A stretch of DNA of 64,000 bases from Deltaproteobacteria bacterium (GTDB taxonomy: Bacteria > Myxococcota_A > Polyangia > Polyangiales > JADJMO01): the NCBI GenBank assembly GCA_025363655.1, contig JANYDK010000116.1, positions 62,001 through 126,000 on the forward strand. Reading direction: 5' to 3'. Positions 54,133-62,914 of the stretch are shown here, one piece after another (position 1 is the first letter of the stretch; each line of letters starts with the position of its first letter). A model generated the notes under the pieces. The model did no database searches. It was not told the origin of the DNA and saw nothing but the letters and a program-made list of their open reading frames with translations. The position numbers and the translations under genes were made by a program.

Positions 54133-57100
54133 ATGATCCCCGGAATTGGCAAGGCGCAGCTCATCGTCGGCAGCGCACCGAATTGCGACATCGTCCTCCA
54201 AGGCCCCGGTGTCGGCGCGCAGCACTTGATGCTGTCGATGCAGGGCAACGCGCTCGTCGTCACCGATCTCGGTACGCCGGGCGGAAGCTCGCACGCTGGC
54301 ATGCAGCTGGCGCCGCAGTCGGCGACGCCGATTCAGCACGCCGCGCCGCTCACCGCCGGACAGGTGCAGGTCCCGCTCAATCACCCGCTCGTCGGGCTCT
54401 TGCTCCTCATCAACGGTTCGGCGCCGCCGCAGCCGGGGCGCATCTCGCTCGGCCGCGAGCCGACGCGGGTCAACGTCGCCGTCTCGCACCCTGCCGTGTC
54501 GGGCCTGCACGCGACCATCGATTTCAGCTCCCGCACGGTCACCGATCACGATTCGAAATCCGGCACGTACATCGGGGGAAATCGCATTCCGCCGAACCAG
54601 GCGATGCCCCTCGATGCCTCGGGAATCCTCCAGCTCGGTCCGGTGACGTTGTCGCTCGGCTCGTTGCAGCCGCTCGTGCAAGCGGCGCCCAACTTCGGCG
54701 GAGGCTCGCTCCCCGCGGCTGCGCAAGCGCCGATGCCGATGCCGATGCCGATGCCGATGGCAGCGCCGGCGGTGGCGATGCCGCCGATGCCAGGCGCACC
54801 CGGTGGCACCGACCTGCCTCGCTCGAGCGGCAAGGCCCGCACGATGATCGGCGAGGCCGTCTTCGGTGGCGGCTTGGCGATGATCAACATCGGCCGCACG
54901 CCCGACAACCAGATCGTCGTCCAGCACGCGCAGGTGTCGAGCAAGCACGCGGCGCTCGTGCGGGAGGCCGACGGCAAGCTCTACCTGATGGACAAGGGCA
55001 GCGCGAACGGCACCTACGTGCGCGGCGCCCGCATTCCCTCCGGCCAACGCGCCGAAGTGTCGAATGGCGAGAAGGTCTACATCGGCCCGATGCCGCTGGT
55101 GATCCAGATCGCCGGGCAGAAGGTCGAGGCCATCGTCGAGGTCGACGCCAACGCCTGGGCCGGCAAGCCGACCTGCTCGATCGAAGCGTGGAACCTCTAT
55201 CTCGAGGTCCCCGATCGCGACAACCCCGGCGCGCAGAAGGTGCTGCTCGACAGCGTCAGCTTCAAGGCCCTCCCCGGCGACCTCATCGCCCTCATGGGTC
55301 CGTCGGGCGCCGGTAAGACGACGCTGCTCATGACCCTCAACGGCTACCAAGCGCCGACGAGCGGACAGGTGCGCATCAACGGCGAAGATCTCTACGAGAT
55401 CTACGACTTGCTCCGCGGCTCCATCGGCTACGTGCCGCAGGACGACATCGTCCACCCCGAATTGACGGTGTGGGAAGCGGTTCGCTACTCGGCGAAGTTC
55501 CGGCTTCCGCCCGACATGAGCGAGGAGGAAATCGATCAGCGCGTCGAGCAGACGCTGAAAGATCTCGGCCTCGAGGCGGTGCAGAACCTGCAAATCGGCA
55601 AGCCCGAGAAGAAGGTCCTCTCCGGCGGACAGCGCAAGCGCGTCAACATCGCGCTCGAGCTGGTGACCGATCCGATCATCATGTTCCTCGACGAGCCGAC
55701 CTCCGGTCTCGCTGCCGACGACACCACCGCGCTCATTCTCCTGCTCAGCGATCTGGCGAAGAAGACGGGCAAGACGATCATCGTCACCATCCACCAGCCA
55801 GCCAAAGACGAGTACGAGAAGTTCAACCTCGCGCTCGTCATGGGCTACGGCGGCGTGCCGATGTACTTCGGTCCGACCGCGCGCGACTCCTACAAGTTCT
55901 TCGGACACTTCCTGGAGACGCAAGGGAAGCCGAACAACATCGACAACCCGCGCGACATGTTCGACATGCTCAATCTCCGCGAGCGCAAGGTGCTCGACGA
56001 GATGCGCACGCGTGATCCGAACGTGCAGCGCGCCACGGGCCGGCTCGCCGCGGCCAAGCAGTGGAAGGAAGAGTTCTTCGCGCAGAACAACGCCATCTTC
56101 GCCAAGATGTACTCGGGCGCGCGCACCATCGGCGCGGCGGAGGGGCACAAGACGGGCACCTTCCATCGCGGCTCCCCGCCCTTCTTCCGGCAGCTCGGGC
56201 TCCTGATCTCCCGTTATTTCAAGGTCAAAGTGCGCGACCGTGCGGGCACCGCGATCATGCTCTTGCAGGCCCCGATCATCGGCGCGCTCCTCTGCGTCGT
56301 CTTCGGTCCACAGAAGCCGTCGACGCCTCCATGGTGCATCGCCGCGCTCCAAGGGCTGAAGAGCATCGCCGGCAAGGGCGGGGAAGACGGCGGCGACGCC
56401 AGCGACTTCCTCAAAGGGCACGACGTCCGCGACGCGGCCAACTCGCTCTTCTTCGTCGTCGTCTCCGCCGTCTGGTTCGGGACCTCGAACGCGGCGCGCG
56501 AGATCGTCAGCGAGCGCGCCATCTATCTCCGCGAGCGCATGGTCAACCTGCGGCTCAGCAACTACGTGCTCTCGAAGTACATCCTCCTCAGCATCATCTG
56601 CGTCGTGCAGTGCGCGATGCTGCTCGGCATCGTCTCGCCGATCCTCGGCTTCCACGGCCTCACCGACGGGCATCCCGACGTCTTCTTCCAGCAGCTCGGC
56701 ATCCTCACGCTCACCGCGATGGACGCCGTCGCGCTCGGGCTCTTGCTGTCGTCGGTCGTCGGCTCGAGCGAGGCGGCGATGGCCCTGACGCCGATCGCGC
56801 TCATCCCGCAGGTCGTCCTCGGCGGCACGCTGGTGCCGATGACCACCAATCAAATCCTCGAGTACCCGATGTGGGCGGTCCCCGCGCGCTGGGGCTTCGA
56901 GGGCTCGATCACCCCCGAGCGTCTCCTCAACGCGAGTGAGAGCGGGTGGCTCTTCACCCTGCCGAAATCGAAGGAGCTGGCCGATCCGAACGCGGCCGCG
57001 CTCCTCGAGCAGCTCTTCCTCAAGGACAACGGCGACAAGCTCCAATTCGTCTGCGCCAAGGCCGAAATAGCCGCCAAACAAGGCGCCAACTCGGTCAACG

Positions 57101-57237
57101 GAAACTTCCCCTTCGAGGGCGCGTGGGGCTTCACCGAGTTCTCTCAGCAGTGGATCCCGTTCGCCGTGCTCGGCACGATGACGCAGTTCACGCTGATCAT
57201 GATGATGATCATCCTCCGCAGGAAAGACCCGGTCTAG
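54133..57237 (+). CDS. ABCG-like transporter with N-terminal FHA repeats
   Basis: 1034 residues. The N-terminal 335 residues hold up to three FHA-like repeats. The first (1-85) is degenerate. The second (about 103-180) has ISLGREPT, AVSGLHATI and SKSGTYIGG. The third (about 245-325) has NIGRTPDNQ, SSKHAALV and GSANGTYVRG and looks complete. An ABC ATPase follows: Walker A GPSGAGKT at 389-396, signature LSGGQRKR near 496, Walker B IIMFLDEP near 515. About six membrane helices end the protein. Domain order (ATPase before membrane) is that of ABCG half-transporters. Cargo unknown. Confidence 0.92.
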   Translation: MIPGIGKAQLIVGSAPNCDIVLQGPGVGAQHLMLSMQGNALVVTDLGTPGGSSHAGMQLAPQSATPIQHAAPLTAGQVQVPLNHPLVGLLLLINGSAPPQPGRISLGREPTRVNVAVSHPAVSGLHATIDFSSRTVTDHDSKSGTYIGGNRIPPNQAMPLDASGILQLGPVTLSLGSLQPLVQAAPNFGGGSLPAAAQAPMPMPMPMPMAAPAVAMPPMPGAPGGTDLPRSSGKARTMIGEAVFGGGLAMINIGRTPDNQIVVQHAQVSSKHAALVREADGKLYLMDKGSANGTYVRGARIPSGQRAEVSNGEKVYIGPMPLVIQIAGQKVEAIVEVDANAWAGKPTCSIEAWNLYLEVPDRDNPGAQKVLLDSVSFKALPGDLIALMGPSGAGKTTLLMTLNGYQAPTSGQVRINGEDLYEIYDLLRGSIGYVPQDDIVHPELTVWEAVRYSAKFRLPPDMSEEEIDQRVEQTLKDLGLEAVQNLQIGKPEKKVLSGGQRKRVNIALELVTDPIIMFLDEPTSGLAADDTTALILLLSDLAKKTGKTIIVTIHQPAKDEYEKFNLALVMGYGGVPMYFGPTARDSYKFFGHFLETQGKPNNIDNPRDMFDMLNLRERKVLDEMRTRDPNVQRATGRLAAAKQWKEEFFAQNNAIFAKMYSGARTIGAAEGHKTGTFHRGSPPFFRQLGLLISRYFKVKVRDRAGTAIMLLQAPIIGALLCVVFGPQKPSTPPWCIAALQGLKSIAGKGGEDGGDASDFLKGHDVRDAANSLFFVVVSAVWFGTSNAAREIVSERAIYLRERMVNLRLSNYVLSKYILLSIICVVQCAMLLGIVSPILGFHGLTDGHPDVFFQQLGILTLTAMDAVALGLLLSSVVGSSEAAMALTPIALIPQVVLGGTLVPMTTNQILEYPMWAVPARWGFEGSITPERLLNASESGWLFTLPKSKELADPNAAALLEQLFLKDNGDKLQFVCAKAEIAAKQGANSVNGNFPFEGAWGFTEFSQQWIPFAVLGTMTQFTLIMMMIILRRKDPV

Positions 57238-57262
57238 CGCGCGCAGAGTCTGCGAAAGAGAC

Positions 57263-57835
57263 CTAGTCCTTACAGCCGGTGGCGCAGCTGATGTACGGCG
57301 TCACCTGTGGCTCTTCGGCCGAGGCGGCGCTGACGTCGGAGCTGCAGGCACCGGCGAGGGCGTCGCGGAGGCACTGCGAGCAGGTGTCGTCGGGTGATTT
57401 CGGAGCGCCCGGTTTGCAGTAGGTCTTGTCGCACGGGGTCGCGCACACCGTCGCGCCGCAGAAGCACGTGTTGGCGTGTTTGACGACCGCGGCGCGTCCC
57501 TTGGTGTAGCCGTCGCCGCAGCAGACGAGGCAACCCGAGGTGCTGCCCTTGGCCTTGCACGTCGCCGCGATCGGATCGCCCGCGTCGGTGCCCGTGTCCG
57601 CGGAGACCGCCGTGTCGGGAGCGACTGCGGTGTCGGGCTTGGCCGAATCGGAGACCGTCGAATCGGTGCCCACGCCGCTGTCGGTGCCCACGCCGGTGTC
57701 GGTACCCACTCCGGAGTCGAGAACGGTGGTGTCATCGCGGGCGGCGGCGTCGTCGGCAGCGCGGAAGCCGTCGACGTCGTAGGCGCAGCCGGTGAGGGCG
57801 ACGAAGGCTCCGAGCGAGAGTGACGTGAAACGCAC
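57263..57835 (-). CDS. Cys-rich lipoprotein with Asp/Thr/Val stalk
   Basis: 190 residues from GTG 57835, chosen because AGGAGG is 6 nt before it. Lipobox VALTGC, Cys at about residue 17. Residues 25-85 repeat GVGTDTGVGTDS-type units, a flexible stalk. The last 100 residues hold about 16 Cys (CLVCCGDGY, CFCGATVC, CSQC). It is convergent with the FHA transporter gene and divergent from the DNA polymerase gene. Function unknown; same overall plan as the protein at 46333. Confidence 0.8.
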   Translation of the reverse strand: MRFTSLSLGAFVALTGCAYDVDGFRAADDAAARDDTTVLDSGVGTDTGVGTDSGVGTDSTVSDSAKPDTAVAPDTAVSADTGTDAGDPIAATCKAKGSTSGCLVCCGDGYTKGRAAVVKHANTCFCGATVCATPCDKTYCKPGAPKSPDDTCSQCLRDALAGACSSDVSAASAEEPQVTPYISCATGCKD

Positions 57836-57974
57836 GAATGTCCTCCTAGCACGGCCCTCCGAGTCCCGCCGCTGCACATCCGTTGCCGCCTGGACCGCGA
57901 GCGCTCACCCGCGTACGCCGATGCCTTCGCTGATGCTTTCGCCGATGCCTGCGCCGATGTCGGTCGAGAGATAG

Positions 57975-60353
57975 ATGACCGAAGACGCGCGCGACGAGTG
58001 GCTCTTCGGCTGGGACAAGACCCCGGGGATCGTCTCGGTGTGGGCCGAGCGCGAGGGTCACGTCTTCATCTGGCGTCGCCTCCCCGAGACCGGCGAGCTC
58101 GTGCGCGAAGAGGCTCGTTTTCGGCCGTGGATGCTCTTGACGTCGCTCGCCGACCTGGCGCATCTCGGAGAACGACTGCGCCCCGAAAAGCCGCGAGAGC
58201 GTGAGATTCCGCCAGGACACGTGACCCATCGCGAGCTCCGCGGCTCGCACGCGTTGCGCCATCTCGTGCGCGCGAGCGATGGTCGCGAGCTGATGCGCGC
58301 GGTCCTCACCGGCGCCAGTCGTCGACTCGGTCAGGAGATTCGTGATCTGCGTCAGCTCGGCGGCGACTCGGCGCTCTCGTTGCCGCCCGAAGAGCAGTAC
58401 CTCGCGGCCTCGGGTCGTACTTTCTTCCGCGGGCTCACGCTCGACTCGCTCCGCCGGATGCAGATCGATCTCGAGACCACCGGCCTCGATCCCGTCAGGC
58501 ATCGCATCTTCCTCGTCGCCTTGCGGACGCCCGCCGGCATCACGGAGACCCATGAAATCACGGTCGATGGTGACGAAGGGGAGCGCTCGCTGCTCGTGCG
58601 GGTGATTCGTCGCGTGGTCGAGCTCGATCCCGACGTGATCGAGAACCACAACCTCCATGGCTTCGATCTTCCCTTCCTCGTGCATCGGGCGAAGGTGCTG
58701 GGGGTGCCGCTGACGCTGGCGCGACTCGGCGGAACGTCGCTCCGCGAACGGCGCACGGCGCGCGGCGGCGTGCGCTACACGATGCCTGGACGCGAGCTCA
58801 TCGACACGCTCGACGCCGTTCGTCGCCACGATTTCTCCGCGCGCGATCTCCCGGGGCACGGGCTCAAGGCGGTGGCGCGGCACTTCGGGCTCAGCGGGCT
58901 CGATGGTCAGCCGCGTGAGCTCATCCCTGGTGCGCGCGTCCACGAGGTCTTCCTCCGCGATCCAGCGCGGGTGCGACGTTACGCCGAGGCCGACGTCGAA
59001 GAGGCAGCCGGTCTCGCGCGGCTCCTCGGCGGCGCTGCCTTCGCCCTCGCGCAGATGGTGCCGCGTCGGTACGAGCGTCTCGCCGATGCGGGTCCGGCGA
59101 CCGGGGTGATCGATCCTTTGCTCGTGCGTGCCTATCTTCGGCGCGGTGCCGCGTTGCCGACGCGCGAGCTCGGCGATGGGACCACGCACCAGGGGGCGGC
59201 GCTGCACCTCTTCGCCACCGGCGTCGCGCATCGCATCGTCAAGGCAGACGTCGCCAGCCTCTATCCCTCGTTGATGCGCGCGTATTCCATCGGTCCACAG
59301 CGCGATCGGCTCGGAGCCCTGCTCTTTCTGGTCGATCGGCTCGTCGAGCTGCGGCTTGCGGCGAAGGCGAAGGCGAAGCAAGCGACGGTTGGCAGCAGCG
59401 AGCAGCACACGCAAGAGGCGCTGTCGGCGGCGATGAAGCTGGTCGTCAACTCCGCGTACGGGTACCTCGGCGCGGCGGGGTTGACGCGTTTCTCCGACGT
59501 GCACGCGGCCAACGAGGTGACGCGTCGTGGTCGCGGAGTGCTCTCTCTCATCTGTCGCGAGCTCGCCGCGCGGGGCGTCACCTTGCTCGAGGGCGACACC
59601 GATGGCGTCTATTTTTCGGTGCCGGAATCGTTCACCGAGGTCGACGAGCGGCGCGTCGTCGCCGAGGTCGCAGCGCTGCTGCCTCCGCTGGTGCGCCTCG
59701 AATACGACGGACGCTACGCCGCGATGCTCTCGCACGAGCCGAAGAACTACGTGCTGCAGTCGTACGATGGGCGGGTCCGGCTCCGTGGCGTCGCCTTTCG
59801 TTCGAGCCGCGCCGAGCGCTACGGCGTCGCCTTTCTCGAGCAAGCGGTGGTGCCGCTCCTCGCCGGCGATCTGGTGGCGGTGCGGCAGCTGTACGTCGAC
59901 ACCGCGCTCGCCCTCCGCGATCGCAAAGTCGCGACGCTCGAGGTCACCGCGCGGGTTCGAATCACCAAGAGCAAGGACGAGTACTTCGCTGCCGGTCGTC
60001 GCGAGCTCACCTACGAAGCGATGCTCGCCGCCGGGCGCACCGAATGGAAGGTCGGCGAGAAGATTCGCGTCTATCGCGCGGGCGGCGGACGCGCGGCGCT
60101 CTTGGCCGAAGACGACGAGGACGCGCGCGACGAAGAACGCACCGACGGACGCGACTACGACGTCGACTACTACCAGCGGCTCCTTCGCGAGACCTTCGCC
60201 GAGAGGCTCTCGCGCGCGATGACGCCGGACGATTTCGCCGAGGTCTTCGCCGATCCCGCGCAGGGCGTTCTCTTCAGCAAATCACTGTCGATGGCGAGGC
60301 CGATTCTCACGCCGCTCGACGTCGACGTGAGCGAGCCAGCTGGAGCACCGTGA
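57975..60353 (+). CDS. Family B DNA polymerase (Pol II-like)
   Basis: 792 residues, close in length to E. coli Pol II. Proofreading exonuclease motifs: DLETTG near 164 (Exo I), ENHNLHGFDLPF (Exo II) and a YAEAD (Exo III). Polymerase motifs: DVASLYPSLM near 425 (A), KLVVNSAYGYLG near 488 (B), EGDTDGVYF near 539 (C). Motif C has DTDG instead of the usual DTDS; the two catalytic Asp are retained. A role in damage-tolerant or repair synthesis is known for the family. No other replication or SOS gene is adjacent. Confidence 0.92.
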   Translation: MTEDARDEWLFGWDKTPGIVSVWAEREGHVFIWRRLPETGELVREEARFRPWMLLTSLADLAHLGERLRPEKPREREIPPGHVTHRELRGSHALRHLVRASDGRELMRAVLTGASRRLGQEIRDLRQLGGDSALSLPPEEQYLAASGRTFFRGLTLDSLRRMQIDLETTGLDPVRHRIFLVALRTPAGITETHEITVDGDEGERSLLVRVIRRVVELDPDVIENHNLHGFDLPFLVHRAKVLGVPLTLARLGGTSLRERRTARGGVRYTMPGRELIDTLDAVRRHDFSARDLPGHGLKAVARHFGLSGLDGQPRELIPGARVHEVFLRDPARVRRYAEADVEEAAGLARLLGGAAFALAQMVPRRYERLADAGPATGVIDPLLVRAYLRRGAALPTRELGDGTTHQGAALHLFATGVAHRIVKADVASLYPSLMRAYSIGPQRDRLGALLFLVDRLVELRLAAKAKAKQATVGSSEQHTQEALSAAMKLVVNSAYGYLGAAGLTRFSDVHAANEVTRRGRGVLSLICRELAARGVTLLEGDTDGVYFSVPESFTEVDERRVVAEVAALLPPLVRLEYDGRYAAMLSHEPKNYVLQSYDGRVRLRGVAFRSSRAERYGVAFLEQAVVPLLAGDLVAVRQLYVDTALALRDRKVATLEVTARVRITKSKDEYFAAGRRELTYEAMLAAGRTEWKVGEKIRVYRAGGGRAALLAEDDEDARDEERTDGRDYDVDYYQRLLRETFAERLSRAMTPDDFAEVFADPAQGVLFSKSLSMARPILTPLDVDVSEPAGAP

Positions 60354-61302
60354 GCGCGGCGCCGAGAACGAAGGTCGTCGCACCCGTGGACGTCGCATCG
60401 GCAGCGTCGTGAAGCGAGCAGCCCGAGGAGGACTTGGACGACGATCCTGAATCGTCGTCCCCGAGGGTGTTCCCAGGGAGCTCAGTGGTTCGACCCGAGT
60501 CGCCGGGGTACGGCGGTCCGCTGTCGGCGGGCGTCGGCACGCCCTTTTTGCACTTCGCAATCGCGTCCGGATCGCAGAGGAAGGGAACGGCCAACGAGGT
60601 CGATTCGAGATCTGCAACGCCCGCGAGGTACGCTCCGAGCGTGAGGTTCGTCGTCGGCGGACCGCCCATGTACGAATGCTCGCACGAGGCCGCGAGCGTG
60701 ATCGTCGACGTGGTCCCGGGAAAATTGCCGTAGTCGGTGCGGATCATGCCCCGCTCCGACAACGAGACCTTCGTCGTCGCGAGGAACGGCACGAGGAGAG
60801 GATCGATGTCGATCCGAATCTTGCGCGTGGCCCGCACGTCGGAGCACCACTCGGCCGACTCGGTGAAGGTGTCACCGACCAGCGTGAGTGTGCCGGCCTT
60901 GGTCGGCAGCGGCTGCGCGGGTCCGATGGTGAAGACGCGCGCCTGCGAGTGATCGCTGCTCATGTACGAGGGATTGCACGGCGAGTTGAAGTGCAACGCG
61001 TACGAGCCCTCGGTGAGCGGCGCGAGCGGCAAGAGGAGCTGTCCTCCGATCGTGCTCGGATCGACGTCGACGTGCGTGTCGACCAGCTCGAACGAGGAAT
61101 GCCGGATCGCGAAGCCGTACTCGCCGTACTTCACTTGGAAGGGATATCCGGGCGTGTTGGCCGGAACGACGGCGCCCGTGTGCGGCGCAAAGGTCGGATC
61201 GTCGCACGCAGCGTCGTAGCGCCCTGGTGCAGTCTCGGCCATCGCCGAGCTCGTGGCAGTGAGCAGCGTGGCAGCGATGAGGAGCGTCGGTACGGTGCGC
61301 AT
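60307..61302 (-). CDS. Exported protein with MYXO-CTERM-like sorting tail
   Basis: 331 residues. Signal peptide 1-22 (ATSSAMA). The mature part is probably beta-rich, with six Cys. Residues about 262-290 are a Gly/Ser/Asp linker. The C-terminus has SGCS, a hydrophobic helix (about 305-322) and a terminal Arg cluster RSRRRR, the layout of the MYXO-CTERM sorting signal used by Myxococcota for surface attachment. Its 3' end overlaps the polymerase gene by 47 bp, tail to tail. The function of the extracellular part is unknown. Confidence 0.78.
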   Translation of the reverse strand: MRTVPTLLIAATLLTATSSAMAETAPGRYDAACDDPTFAPHTGAVVPANTPGYPFQVKYGEYGFAIRHSSFELVDTHVDVDPSTIGGQLLLPLAPLTEGSYALHFNSPCNPSYMSSDHSQARVFTIGPAQPLPTKAGTLTLVGDTFTESAEWCSDVRATRKIRIDIDPLLVPFLATTKVSLSERGMIRTDYGNFPGTTSTITLAASCEHSYMGGPPTTNLTLGAYLAGVADLESTSLAVPFLCDPDAIAKCKKGVPTPADSGPPYPGDSGRTTELPGNTLGDDDSGSSSKSSSGCSLHDAADATSTGATTFVLGAALTVLQLARSRRRRAA

Positions 61303-61320
61303 ACCGACCGATTCTGCACG

Positions 61321-61347
61321 GGCCGTGCCGCGCGATTCGGCACGGCC
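61321..61347. repeat. Perfect 10-bp inverted repeat
   Basis: GGCCGTGCCG and CGGCACGGCC flank a 7-bp loop (CGCGATT). It lies 18 bp upstream of the MYXO-CTERM-like gene start and downstream of the small lipoprotein stop. It has no T tract; it could be a Rho-assisted end, an attenuator-like hairpin or an operator. Confidence 0.65.
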
Positions 61348-61382
61348 TGGCTCACTGCCTGCGATGCATCAGGACTTCGTCC

Positions 61383-61775
61383 TCACGGCTTCGTCATCAC
61401 CGCCGGAGCGCCGGCGAAGTTGCACGACATGGTCTTGCAGTCGTCGTTGATCTTGCAGGAGTAGAGGCCGAGGGTCGACTTCGACATGTCGACCTTGAAC
61501 TCGGAGGTGCCGAGCGTGCCGATGCCGGGCGCGTTCCCGATGTTCTTGTGCTTGACGATGAAGACGTCTTTCGTCTCGCCCTGGGTGATTTCGACCTGAT
61601 CTTTGCCGCCATTCGGGCCGTCGAGATCCCAGACGCCGATCGGGGCACACACCACCGGCGCGGGCGGGGGTGGCGGGGGAGGCGGGGGCAGAGGTTCGAC
61701 GGATTCCTTCTTCGTACAGGCGACGAACGCGAGAGCAGCGAGGGTGAGCGCGAAGAAGGGCTTACGAGTCGACAT
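61383..61775 (-). CDS. Small lipoprotein
   Basis: 130 residues, ATG 61775. Signal ends in ALAFVACTKK, lipobox Cys at about residue 20. A polyproline run (about nine Pro) follows. The small domain has four or five Cys (CAPIGVWDLDG, CKINDDCKTMSC) and strand-like sequence. The WDLDG and KVDMSKSTLGLYSC stretches suggest a lipocalin-like or beta-sandwich fold, but I cannot name a family. It is transcribed away from the dispersed repeat copy 81 bp upstream. Confidence 0.72.
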   Translation of the reverse strand: MSTRKPFFALTLAALAFVACTKKESVEPLPPPPPPPPPAPVVCAPIGVWDLDGPNGGKDQVEITQGETKDVFIVKHKNIGNAPGIGTLGTSEFKVDMSKSTLGLYSCKINDDCKTMSCNFAGAPAVMTKP

Positions 61776-61855
61776 GTGGGCCTCCGCAGTGTTCGTAGGA
61801 GAGACGTGGCGGGTCCCGCCGGTATTCTCCTGGATGGCACGGTGCGTCGAGAGAT

Positions 61856-61923
61856 GCTTCGGCAACCGAGCGGAAGCGAGATTGACCGAAGCGGCCAAAG
61901 TTGCGAAGCAACCTTTGGCGAAA
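61856..61923 (+). repeat. Dispersed 67-68 bp hairpin repeat, copy 2
   Basis: Matches the copy at 22086-22152 over its whole length, with one extra base. It lies between the DUF58 stop and the small lipoprotein start. Here the minus-strand sequence follows the DUF58 gene. Both internal hairpins are preserved. Confidence 0.75.
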
Positions 61924-61951
61924 CGAGAAGCTCGCCAGTATAGGCGTTTTG

Positions 61952-62914
61952 TCAATCGAGCGCGCCGCCAGCGAGGCGTCGGATGACCGGGAGCACGGCT
62001 TCGTCGCTCCGTGCACGAACGTAGGTGGCCTTGGCGCGGCGACATCCTTCGCGCAGGCCGCCGACGATCGCTTCGAGGCGCGCGGCGTAGGCGGCGCGTG
62101 CCTCCGCGTCGAAGGTGACGTCGACGCTGGCACCAGATTCGGCGTCGACCAACTCGAGATCGCCATCCCACGGCGGATCGAGATCTTCAGGGGCGAGGAC
62201 TTGGACGAAGCGCACGTCGTGGCCGCTGGCGCGTGATCTGGCGACGGCGCGAGGCCAGGCGGCGACGTCGCCGTTGGGCGCGAGCGCATCGGTGACGACG
62301 ACGAGCACGCCCGGACGAGCGCAGCGGCGGAGGAGCTCGGCCATCAGCGAGTCGGGAGAGAACGGCTTGCCGTCGCTCGGCTCGTCGGCCGCCATGCGTT
62401 GCAGTCTCTGCCGCACGCTTCCGAATTGTCCGCGGCCGCGCTTGGGCGGGGTGAGCTCGAGGCCCTTCGTCGACATGGCGGCGATTTGCGCGCGTTCGCC
62501 GTCGGCGAGGGCGACGTAGCCGATGGCGGCGGCGATGCGGCGGGCGAGGGCGAGCTTGGAGGGGACGCCGACGATCATCGACGTCGAGACGTCGACGAGG
62601 ATGCGCACCGCGGCTTCTTCTTCGGCGCGATAACGTTTGATCACCGTCTGGTCGCTGCGCGCGAGGACGTTCCAGTCGAGGTGACGCAAGTCGTCGCCGG
62701 GTGAGTAGCCGCGGTGATCGACGAACTCGGGGGATTGACCGCGACGACGCGAGGCGCGCGAGCCTTGTCCATCGCTGGCGGTACGGAGCGCCAAGTGTCG
62801 TCGAAGTCGATCGAGCTCGGAGAGCTCTCCCGCGCTGAGGAGCTCACCGCCGTCGTCGTCTTCGGCGAGGGTCCCGAGCTCCTCGTCCTCGGCGGCGCTG
62901 GAATCGCCGCTCAT
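61952..62914 (-). CDS. DUF58 domain protein (VWA-like)
   Basis: 320 residues, cytoplasmic. The DUF58 signature is seen in DHRGYSPGDDLRHLDWNVLARSD (about 67-89). A VWA-like fold follows with DVSTSM, a metal-ion-dependent adhesion motif, near residue 110. Its start overlaps the stop of the next upstream gene (ATGA), so they form one transcript. DUF58 proteins often accompany MoxR ATPases and membrane transglutaminase-like proteins; none is visible inside the window, but the operon continues past the right edge. Confidence 0.9.
   Translation of the reverse strand: MSGDSSAAEDEELGTLAEDDDGGELLSAGELSELDRLRRHLALRTASDGQGSRASRRRGQSPEFVDHRGYSPGDDLRHLDWNVLARSDQTVIKRYRAEEEAAVRILVDVSTSMIVGVPSKLALARRIAAAIGYVALADGERAQIAAMSTKGLELTPPKRGRGQFGSVRQRLQRMAADEPSDGKPFSPDSLMAELLRRCARPGVLVVVTDALAPNGDVAAWPRAVARSRASGHDVRFVQVLAPEDLDPPWDGDLELVDAESGASVDVTFDAEARAAYAARLEAIVGGLREGCRRAKATYVRARSDEAVLPVIRRLAGGALD

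Noticed and set aside
53791-57081. A 1096-codon open frame antisense to the PP2C and FHA-ABC genes
   Set aside because: Longest frame in the window, but it crosses two genes with clear motifs on the other strand and has none of its own.
47383-57237. Type VI secretion locus, suggested by kinase, PP2C and FHA genes together
   Set aside because: No sheath, baseplate, Hcp, VgrG, ClpV or TssM-like genes are present in the window.
57238-57262. Terminator between the FHA-ABC gene and the convergent lipoprotein gene
   Set aside because: A small CGCAGA/TCTGCG inverted repeat exists but has a 1-nt centre and no T tract.
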